Below, one piece after another: positions 26,237 to 32,848 of a stretch of DNA of 64,000 nt. The stretch lies in assembly GCF_002998925.1 (NCBI RefSeq), contig NZ_CP027228.1:620001-684000 (forward strand), written 5' to 3'. The translations under genes and the position numbers were made by a program. The notes under the pieces were generated by a model. It saw only the letters and a program-made list of their open reading frames with translations. It did not search any database and was not told the DNA's origin. The first letter of the stretch is position 1; each line of letters begins with the position of its first letter. Origin of the DNA: Mogibacterium diversum (GTDB lineage: Bacteria; Bacillota; Clostridia; Peptostreptococcales; Anaerovoracaceae).

Positions 26237-27709
26237 ATGGTTAGTAAAGAAAAGAGATTTGTTCTTCATATGGTATTTGCATCCTTGATGATATTTGGAG
26301 CCTTCACGGTTCCAGCTGTTTTGTTATGCATAAGATATCAGGATTACAATGAACTAGCTCATATTGGTACTATATCTATATCAACATTCATTATAGGTTT
26401 TATAGGTCAGAAAGTGTTTTACTATGATATAAATCGTATGAACTCGAGAATATGCTTTATGACGACTATTTTTACGTGGCTCACTATGATTTTCATTACA
26501 TCAATCCCTTTCTATCTGAGTAGCCTTAATTTATCGTATATAGATTCATTATATGAAGCCGTTGCTTCATGGACAACTACTGGTACTTCGGTTGTAAACT
26601 CAGATGTTATGCCAATTGGTCTTCAAATGCTACGCGCTTCGTGTAACTGGATGGGTGCACTCGGGATTATTGTTATTGCTTTAAACTTCTTACCGACATG
26701 GCAGTTTGTAGGAAGATCTCTTGTCATTACAGAAATAGCAGGTCCTGGATTTATGAAAATAAATACTACATTCAGAAAGACTTATCGCAGAGCTCTAGCA
26801 ATATATATATCACTTACTGCAATACAATATGCACTATTAAGATTATCGGGTTTAAATAAAAGCGATTCTCTTATTACATCGTTGAGCAACATTAGTACAG
26901 CTGGCTTAATGAACCTTAACAATGGGAATATTATTAGTTATGGACTAGCTGTAAAGATAATAATTACAACTTTCGCTTTCATGAGTTCGCTCAACTTTTC
27001 TATTCTATTATTAGCAACTATGAGAAAATTTAGAGAGTTAACTGAAGGACCAGAATTAAAATTTCACTCTGGACGAATTTTGACAACTGCTATTTTCATT
27101 ACGGGAATATTGTATATCACATATAACAGAAGTATTTCATCGCTAAAAGAATTCGGTAATGTTCTAATGCAAGTTAATTCTTATTTTACTACAGCAGGGT
27201 ATCAAATTTCTGATACTAGCCGATGGCCAGGAGCAGCTTGTGCAATTATATTAGTGCAGATGTTTATCGGAGCATGCGCGATATCTTCTGGTGGTGGAAT
27301 AAAAGCTGCAAGAACAATAATTGCCTTAAAAACGGCTTCTAGAACGCTTTATCACCATATTCACAAGAATGCTATTAGACCAATTAAATACGCAGGAACA
27401 CCGCTTAAACTCAACACCCTTCTACGTTGTAACTTATACATTGTAATGTTTGTTGTAACGTATCTGTTTGGTGCTCTAATATTATCGATTAATCTTGATC
27501 TTAATACTGCACTAAGCACTTCGCTAGCGATGCTCACTAACACTGGTACTTATATTAATCAAACTGCAACGACTGGGATTCTTGATGACTACTCTGTAGT
27601 ATCAAAGATAACTATGATGTTTCTAATGCTTGCTGGTAGGCTTGAAATTTATCCTTTTATCCTCATATTCTTTAAGAGCTTTTGGAAGAATGACAACGAC
27701 TTCTTCTAA
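26237..27709 (+). CDS. Second TrkH-family potassium transporter subunit
   Basis: A 490-residue paralogue of the preceding gene, strongly diverged in sequence but with the same layout. The pore loops read TTGTS (near 119), TAGL (near 220), TAGY (near 326) and NTGT (near 434). The filter glycines are kept, while neighbouring positions differ from the first TrkH and lean toward KtrB in loops two and three. It shares the operon and the single TrkA. It may form a separate pore, or a mixed dimer with the first TrkH; neither is shown by sequence alone. Confidence 0.9.
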   Translation: MVSKEKRFVLHMVFASLMIFGAFTVPAVLLCIRYQDYNELAHIGTISISTFIIGFIGQKVFYYDINRMNSRICFMTTIFTWLTMIFITSIPFYLSSLNLSYIDSLYEAVASWTTTGTSVVNSDVMPIGLQMLRASCNWMGALGIIVIALNFLPTWQFVGRSLVITEIAGPGFMKINTTFRKTYRRALAIYISLTAIQYALLRLSGLNKSDSLITSLSNISTAGLMNLNNGNIISYGLAVKIIITTFAFMSSLNFSILLLATMRKFRELTEGPELKFHSGRILTTAIFITGILYITYNRSISSLKEFGNVLMQVNSYFTTAGYQISDTSRWPGAACAIILVQMFIGACAISSGGGIKAARTIIALKTASRTLYHHIHKNAIRPIKYAGTPLKLNTLLRCNLYIVMFVVTYLFGALILSINLDLNTALSTSLAMLTNTGTYINQTATTGILDDYSVVSKITMMFLMLAGRLEIYPFILIFFKSFWKNDNDFF

Positions 27710-27785
27710 TAAAATGCGGGGAATCAAAGTTTTTTAGAATCTAGATATTTTAGGGTCTGGTTTTAGGGGCCAGATTTGGTATTTG

Positions 27786-27820
27786 AAAAGCGAGGCAATT
27801 GTTATTCTTACCTCGCTTTT
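27786..27820 (+). terminator. Terminator of the potassium uptake operon
   Basis: A perfect 10-bp stem, AAAAGCGAGG (27786-27795) with CCTCGCTTTT (27811-27820), 15-base loop, T-rich end. A weaker hairpin TCTGG/CCAGA lies just before it (27756-27774). Confidence 0.8.
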
Positions 27821-27869
27821 CACTTTCTCATAATATGTTTTGGGGAAAACATCTGAGAAAGAAATTCAT

Positions 27870-28079
27870 ATGAATATTATCACATCTTTATTATACATAG
27901 AAGACAATGACCTTGAGTTATTGTCTTGCGAAGTTCAAGGGTTAAAGAAAATAGTTACTGTTGGCAATGTGTCTACAACTCACTTTTGTCCAAATTGTTT
28001 TTACAAAATGCAAATATATTATTGTATCCATTTGCGTGTAGCGTTATTCATTGATACTATAATTTGTCTAATTTACTAG
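27870..28079 (+). pseudogene. ISL3-family transposase, N-terminal relic
   Basis: About the first 45 residues (ATG 27870) match the start of ISL3-type transposases: ITSLLYIEDNDLELLSCE, then the first half of the zinc finger, CPNC. The second CXXC pair and the whole DDE domain are missing. After about base 28010 the frame continues into sequence unlike the family and stops at 28079, overlapping an IS21 relic on the other strand. It is a fossil, not an active element. No inverted repeats could be paired. Confidence 0.7.
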
Positions 28080-28230
28080 TTTTATATCTATTTTTAGATC
28101 TTCCTTCATAGTATTTTTTAATAGTTCTTCGGTCCATTTCATATAACCTTGCAAGCTCTGAAAAATTTGGTTTAATGTCGCTAATTTTTAATATTTTTAG
28201 TTGAGTTAATAGTACTGTATTCATGTGCAT
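28057..28230 (-). pseudogene. IS21-family transposase (IstA-like), N-terminal relic
   Basis: A 57-codon frame. After the first 15 residues it reads NFSELARLYEMDRRTIKKYY, the helix-turn-helix at the N-terminus of IstA-type transposases, then KNR...SKLDK before a stop. Full IstA proteins are roughly 400-500 residues, so almost everything is gone. A good binding site (GGAGG) precedes the ATG pair at 28230/28224. It sits directly after a broken phage terminase gene, which suggests that the element inserted there and was later deleted down to its left end. Confidence 0.65.
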
Positions 28231-28250
28231 TTACCTCCACGAATACAGTA
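28213..28250. repeat. 10-bp perfect inverted repeat around the IS21 relic start
   Basis: TACTGTATTC (28213-28222) and GAATACAGTA (28241-28250) are exact complements separated by 18 bases. On the minus strand the loop holds the GGAGG ribosome binding site and the first ATG. In RNA the hairpin could hide the start. Confidence 0.7.
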
Positions 28251-28487
28251 TCATATGCCGTTCTTTTGTTTTGCTGATAGATAATTACTAGGTGTTGGCA
28301 TATCCGTTCCATCAAGAACTGCTCCATCTGGTAAGTCAACAGCATCTATTTCTTTTGGCGTGAATGTTGGAATATCATTCATTAGTATTTCTACTTTTTT
28401 ACCTTTTTCTATTTTTTCAGCAGCAGGCTGTGGTTTCCCTCCTGCTTCTACACGTCTTCCACCTCTGTATGTTCCATCTTTAGCGAC
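28251..28487 (-). pseudogene. Phage terminase small subunit (P27-like), truncated, start codon lost
   Basis: A 78-codon frame reading AKDGTYRGGRRVEAGGKPQP at its start, later LDGTDMPTPSNYLSAKQKNG. This is the N-terminal part of P27-type small terminase subunits of Firmicutes phages, as I recall them. Where the ATG should be, after AGGAGGTGATACC, the codon is GTC (28485-28487). The frame ends at TGA 28251 exactly where IS21-like sequence begins. Intact family members are about twice as long. It is a prophage remnant, and no other phage gene is nearby. Confidence 0.6.
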
Positions 28488-28513
28488 GGTATCACCTCCT
28501 AATACTTAAATAT

Positions 28514-28559
28514 AAAATCTCCCTTCAATAAACAATATTGTTTACTGTAGGGAGATTTT
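28514..28559 (-). terminator. Terminator of the XRE/DUF6442 operon
   Basis: A perfect 11-bp stem, AAAATCTCCCT (28514-28524) with AGGGAGATTTT (28549-28559). The loop contains a further palindrome, AAACAATATTGTTT. On the minus strand it ends in T-rich sequence after the XRE gene. Confidence 0.8.
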
Positions 28560-28576
28560 GGTTTAACTATGTTTGT

Positions 28577-28783
28577 CTAAAAATAGAAAAGATCCTCAAA
28601 TTTCTTTTCTAAAGCAATGCAAAGTATCAAAGCTAATTTAGCAGTGGGGTTAAATTGACCAGTTTCAATTGAGCTGATTGTGTTTCTTGAAACACCCACC
28701 TCATCAGCTAACTGTTGTTGTGAATAGCCTTTTTCTTTTCTGACTTCTTTTAAATGATTTTTGAGAACTAGTTCATCATCCAT
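28577..28783 (-). CDS. XRE-family helix-turn-helix regulator (small, YgzD-like)
   Basis: A 68-residue protein that is almost entirely one Cro/CI helix-turn-helix: LKEVRKEKGYSQQQLADEVG then VSRNTISSIETGQFNPTAKLAL and ALEKKFEDLFYF. This is the compact YgzD-like form that usually pairs with a small membrane protein. Nine bases separate it from the DUF6442 gene upstream. It most likely represses their shared promoter, which has CCAAGT/ACTTGG sites. Found in many mobile or variable regions of Firmicutes. Confidence 0.9.
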   Translation of the reverse strand: MDDELVLKNHLKEVRKEKGYSQQQLADEVGVSRNTISSIETGQFNPTAKLALILCIALEKKFEDLFYF

Positions 28784-28792
28784 AATCCATCA

Positions 28793-29110
28793 CTACTTCA
28801 ATGTTATAAGGCTAGCTACAAATAAGGCAATTCCTATAATCGCCATAAGTATCCCCACTAACAATTGCTTTCTTTCTTTTAGTTTTGTATACTTTACAAG
28901 TTCTTTCGTTGCTTCAATACTAAAATAAATACTTAGTATTCCATAATTAAAGGAATTGAAGAAAAAAGCTTCAATTCCAAATAGGATGGCAGCAACAGCT
29001 AATCCGATTTGGCTGGAAATTTCACCTGCTTTTTTAAAAATATCAACCATCATCTCATCGTGATATTTATACCCCTCACGACTTCTTGCTAAAACTTCAT
29101 CTCTCTTCAT
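28793..29110 (-). CDS. Small membrane protein, DUF6442 family
   Basis: A 105-residue protein with a charged N-terminus (MKRDEVLARSREG), followed by three hydrophobic stretches (about 28-46, 50-65 and 83-102) split by a basic KLKERKQ loop. This matches, from memory, the DUF6442 proteins that occur next to YgzD-like XRE regulators. The function is unknown. The start is the second ATG at 29110, seven bases after GGAG; the ATG at 29116 is only one base from it. Confidence 0.8.
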   Translation of the reverse strand: MKRDEVLARSREGYKYHDEMMVDIFKKAGEISSQIGLAVAAILFGIEAFFFNSFNYGILSIYFSIEATKELVKYTKLKERKQLLVGILMAIIGIALFVASLITLK

Positions 29111-29133
29111 ATTCATTCTCCTTTATCCTTTTG

Positions 29134-29182
29134 CCAAGTTTACTTGGTATTAATATTGTATCATGCCAAGTTTTATTGTCAA
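29134..29182 (-). promoter_or_regulatory. Promoter and operators of the XRE/DUF6442 operon
   Basis: On the minus strand, TTGACA (29177-29182) and TACAAT (29155-29160) are 16 bases apart. A half-site TGCCAAGTTT (29164-29173) lies between them, and the same ten bases recur at 29132-29141 as part of the palindrome CCAAGT-TT-ACTTGG (29134-29147) just downstream. The two copies are 32 bases apart, about three helical turns. The natural reader is the XRE protein. The following stretch 29183-29384 holds no gene I can recognise. Confidence 0.7.
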
Positions 29183-29384
29183 TAGGCTAGAATAAATATT
29201 TTACCTTTCGAATGATATTCTTTAATACCTCCTTTGAACCCGTTTTTTTGCGTGAGAGGGCGGCACCGTTCATTGGGACTCGCAAATAGATACAATTTCA
29301 CGGTATAAATTGTTAATGCACCTCACTATCGTTTGAAAAAAAGAGATGGAATTTATCAATCTCCCATAGTTTTACATTCGATTT

Positions 29385-30161
29385 TTATCCTAGAGACATT
29401 GAATTCAAGCACCTTTTTATTGCTTGTGCAAAGTCATCAGGATTTTCCCATGCCATTGAGTGCCCAGCATTTGGAACAACTTCAACAAGAATACCATGCT
29501 CTGTTAATTTATCAAAATCTGCATCAGGCAATGATTTTTCTCCAAAAATAAAATATTTTGGAAATTCAAGTCTATATAAAAGTTCTCTCCATGATACTTT
29601 ACCACCACTAACAGCATTAACAGATAATTCAAATGCGGCTTTTGGTAGCCAGCTTCTTAATGTGGCGGTCCACATTGTATTTCCTGATTTTTCATACTCT
29701 ATAAGTTTCTTTTCAAAAGACTTATCTAAATCCATCTCATTAAAATTTGCAAATTCAAAACTTGCTGATCCAGGAGTGCTAGGTTCTAAGTTTGATTCAC
29801 TAAGGATAAGAGCATTTACACGACTTTTTAACAAAGCAGACAATTCTATAGCTATTGCACCTCCTAAACTGTGACCAAATAAAATAATTTTTTCTAAATT
29901 AAGATCTTCAATAAATTCTTTTAAGTATTTAACATGTGAAGAAACTGTATATTTAAATAGTAATGGTTTATCACTATAACCCGCACCCAATAAATCAACT
30001 AAAATTATTCTATGTTCACTTCCAAGAGCAGATGCTACTTCAACGTAGTCAAAAGATCCCGCACATCCTAAACCATGTATAAATACAATTGGTATTGAGT
30101 CACCATAAAAATCATTATATCGAATTTTGTATACTGTACCTTTAATTTTATATTCTTTCAT
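29385..30161 (-). CDS. Alpha/beta hydrolase
   Basis: A protein of about 258 residues with the alpha/beta hydrolase fold. It has oxyanion motif FIHGLG near 27, the nucleophile elbow GHSLGG (Ser near 96), an acid in the late strand region and the catalytic His in NAGHSMAWENP near 235. No signal peptide. The substrate is unknown; esterase, C-C hydrolase and haloperoxidase-like roles share these motifs. The start is ATG 30161, preceded by GAGGT; the longer frame from 30212 lacks a binding site. It lies inside the mobile-DNA island, flanked by relics. Confidence 0.85.
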   Translation of the reverse strand: MKEYKIKGTVYKIRYNDFYGDSIPIVFIHGLGCAGSFDYVEVASALGSEHRIILVDLLGAGYSDKPLLFKYTVSSHVKYLKEFIEDLNLEKIILFGHSLGGAIAIELSALLKSRVNALILSESNLEPSTPGSASFEFANFNEMDLDKSFEKKLIEYEKSGNTMWTATLRSWLPKAAFELSVNAVSGGKVSWRELLYRLEFPKYFIFGEKSLPDADFDKLTEHGILVEVVPNAGHSMAWENPDDFAQAIKRCLNSMSLG

Positions 30162-30230
30162 TTGTACCTCACCATCAATATTCTTTAAAATTGCATAATA
30201 ATGGCCATCCAAAGTTAAAAGACAATATAG

Positions 30231-30398
30231 CTAGGCTTCCTTTTCAAATGACAACTTACCTTCAATATAAGCAACGCATATAGCAGAATATGCCAAACCA
30301 AGATTCTTATCTTTAGGTTTTGAGTCCAAAATTTTTTTGTTAATTGTAAAATCAACTTGAACACTTGAATAAAAAAGTAATCCGTGATGGATTCTTTG
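30231..30398 (-). pseudogene. C-terminal relic of an unidentified gene
   Basis: An open frame of 55 codons with no start codon, ending at TAG 30231. The part LDSKPKDKNLGLAYSAICVA followed by YIEGKLSFEKEA has ordinary protein-like composition. Its upstream side is cut where the IS30 relic begins. I do not recognise the family. It is probably the tail of a gene broken by the insertion. Confidence 0.35.
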
Positions 30399-30439
30399 CT
30401 AGAATTAAGTTATCAAAGAAATTCAAGAAAGGAATCAAC

Positions 30440-30825
30440 ATCATGGATTAACTAATTCTACTACATTTACACCTGATAGGGAAAGATGTCAGCACTTAAA
30501 CTTTGAGGACATATGCAGCATTCGCATCTTTACTAAATCTGGTTATTATCTACGCAAGACTCCCGAAGCCGTTGGTTACTCCGCTTCTACGGTTCTAAAC
30601 GAAATTCACAGGGGTACTGGAAAGTGCAAGACACATTAAGCTCATACTAATAAACGTATTCTTGGTGCTCGCATAGATGAACGTCTTAAGATTGCTTCAC
30701 TCAAAATTGAGTGTGGTCACTGGGAAATAGATACCGTTGTAGGACATAATGCCGGCAAGGAATCTGTCGTCCTGAAATTAGTCGAAAAATAGACTGATTA
30801 CTATATAGCCATAAAGTTACTAGCG
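30440..30825 (+). pseudogene. IS30-family transposase relic with two in-frame stops
   Basis: The frame reads FTPDRERCQHL, then EAVGYSASTVLNEI (helix-turn-helix) and GHWEIDTVVGHNAGKESVV, the first DDE block of IS30 transposases. It is interrupted by TAA at 30637-30639 and TAG at 30790-30792. The only nearby ATG (30444) is out of frame. The middle is shorter than normal and the last two catalytic residues are missing, because the homology stops at the end of rnr. The 30213-30825 stretch thus holds only relics. Confidence 0.8.
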
Positions 30826-32784
30826 TTAAACAATGTCAAAATCAATATATCCGTCTTCTGGACTTGCATCAATGACTCTGATTCTAATCGACTGTCCGAG
30901 TGTAATTACACTTCCACTAATCTCATCAATAGCAGAATATGTCTTCTCATCAACTATATATCTATTACCAAGCAGATCAATACTTACAAACCCCTCTATC
31001 GTATTCTCAAGCTCAACGTATATACCGTGAGATTTTACTCCACTTACAACCCCGTCAAACTCACTGCCGATATGATTACGCATATAGATAACTTGGTAAT
31101 GCTTTGTAACCTTTCGTTCAAGCTCCATAGCATTTCGTTCAGTCTCTGATATGTGCTTACAAGCCTCCTCCAAGAACGCATTATATCCTGTTCCATCCGA
31201 AATAAATTCTCCTGCGTGAATTTGATTCTTAATCGTTCTGTGAACGAGCAAATCAGCATATCTTCTGATTGGGGATGTAAAGTGACAATAGTACTTAAAC
31301 GCAAGACCGTAGTGACCTAGGCATTCTGATGAATAATATGCCTTCTGCATTGTTCTAATCATAACACGGCTTACTAGTGCTTCTTCTGGTTTGCCATCAA
31401 GCATAGTAAGAATATTGCTTAGCTCCTTTGTCTTTATCGAATCTGATTTGCCATTGAGACAAAAGCCTAGATTCATCAGGAATTCCTTTAGCTCCATCAT
31501 TTTAAGAGTATCGGGTTTCTCATGAACTCTATAGGCAAATGGCTTTTTCGCCCAGAAATAGTGCTCTGCAACAGTCCTATTAGCAGCAAGCATAAATTCC
31601 TCAATCAATCGGTTAGCTACTCTGCGATTAGACAGAATAACATCTATCGGCTCACCATCTTCATTTAATATTATCCTTGATTCAGGTAAATCAAAGTCAA
31701 GACTTCCGTCACGTTTCCGTCTGCTTGAGAGGATATGATATAATTCGGAGGCGTCTGTCAGCATCGGATACGCATCAAAATACTTTTTTATTTGTTCCTC
31801 ATTATTATTCTCTAGCATATCCGATACATCATCATAAATTAACCTGTAATTAGACTTAATTATTGATTCACTAATATCGTAATTTACAACATGCCCTTCA
31901 TCATCAATTTCCATTGCACAGCTAATCGTAAGTCTTTCGACATCAGGATTTAAACTGCACTCGCCATTTGAAAGACGTTCAGGAAGCATAGGGATAACTC
32001 TATCAGGTAGATATACACTATTTCCTCTACTTAAAGCCTCCTTATCAAGAGAACTGCCTTCACGTACATATTCCGCAACGTCAGCGATGTGTACAAGCAA
32101 CTCGTAATTTCCATTATCTAGCTTTCTAACGCTTATAGCATCGTCAAAATCCTTTGAATCAGCTCCATCAATAGTTACGGTCATAAGCGCTCTGTAATCC
32201 TTACGTCCATGCGAAGGAACAGTCTTTACTCTATTAGCTATTTCATCTGCATCATTTATTACTCGATTAGAGAAATGTGGTTTAACGTTATAATCAGCCA
32301 TTTGACTGAGAATGAACTGATCTTTATCTCCAGCTCTAGCTACTATTCTTTTAATCCTACCTTCGGCAATATAATCGCCTTTAGGGTATCTAATAATCTT
32401 CGCCTTAACGATATCTCCAGGTTTAGCACTGCTAAGATTATGCTTAGATATCATTATATGGTCGTTATTTTTATTAATGGGGTTTACAAGGTATAAGCCA
32501 CGCTGCACGATTAAATGTCCGATAACGTATTTACAGCTCCGCTCTACGATTTTAATTATATTGCCTTCAAAAGCACCCCGCCTTCTGTGATTTTCACGAG
32601 ACTTCACTCGTACAATATCCCCATTCATGGCACCATTCATGTCTCTTCCTGATACGAATATATCAGCACCATCATCAGGGCACACGAAACCAAACCCACG
32701 TTTATTCTTCATGAGTTTACCTTCTACAATCATCGTTCTCCTAGCGTTTCGCTTCGGCTTCTTTATCTTTCTTCTTCTAGACAT
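30826..32784 (-). CDS. rnr: Ribonuclease R
   Basis: A 652-residue processive 3'-5' exoribonuclease that degrades structured RNA. A very basic N-terminus (RRRKIKKPKRNARR) precedes cold-shock domains (about 18-140), the RNB catalytic domain (about 200-520) with DSKDFDDAISV near 215, and a C-terminal S1 domain (about 565-650). The lysine-rich tail usual in this family is absent: the protein ends right after the S1 domain at FDIV, and IS30-derived sequence begins immediately beyond. The smpB gene that often follows rnr is not here. Confidence 0.95.
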   Translation of the reverse strand: MSRRRKIKKPKRNARRTMIVEGKLMKNKRGFGFVCPDDGADIFVSGRDMNGAMNGDIVRVKSRENHRRRGAFEGNIIKIVERSCKYVIGHLIVQRGLYLVNPINKNNDHIMISKHNLSSAKPGDIVKAKIIRYPKGDYIAEGRIKRIVARAGDKDQFILSQMADYNVKPHFSNRVINDADEIANRVKTVPSHGRKDYRALMTVTIDGADSKDFDDAISVRKLDNGNYELLVHIADVAEYVREGSSLDKEALSRGNSVYLPDRVIPMLPERLSNGECSLNPDVERLTISCAMEIDDEGHVVNYDISESIIKSNYRLIYDDVSDMLENNNEEQIKKYFDAYPMLTDASELYHILSSRRKRDGSLDFDLPESRIILNEDGEPIDVILSNRRVANRLIEEFMLAANRTVAEHYFWAKKPFAYRVHEKPDTLKMMELKEFLMNLGFCLNGKSDSIKTKELSNILTMLDGKPEEALVSRVMIRTMQKAYYSSECLGHYGLAFKYYCHFTSPIRRYADLLVHRTIKNQIHAGEFISDGTGYNAFLEEACKHISETERNAMELERKVTKHYQVIYMRNHIGSEFDGVVSGVKSHGIYVELENTIEGFVSIDLLGNRYIVDEKTYSAIDEISGSVITLGQSIRIRVIDASPEDGYIDFDIV

Positions 32785-32802
32785 CTCATCCTACTTGTAA
32801 AT

Positions 32803-32829
32803 ATAAAAATAGGCCGACAAAAGTCGGCC
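32803..32829 (-). terminator. Terminator after the ispH-S1 gene
   Basis: Stem GGCCGAC/GTCGGCC (32812-32818 with 32823-32829), loop of four, followed on the minus strand by TATTTTTAT. It separates the ispH-S1 gene from rnr. Confidence 0.9.
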
Positions 32830-32848
32830 ATGATAATCTATTGATTAT

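Noticed and set aside
24758..27709. Loss of selectivity-filter glycine in the second TrkH
   Set aside because: The loops TAGL and TAGY first looked shifted, but alignment with KtrB-style loops keeps the filter glycine in all four repeats.
29183..29384. Possible gene or regulatory RNA in the gap before the hydrolase
   Set aside because: It holds a GGAGG on the minus strand and an A/T run but no sustained frame and no structure I can support.
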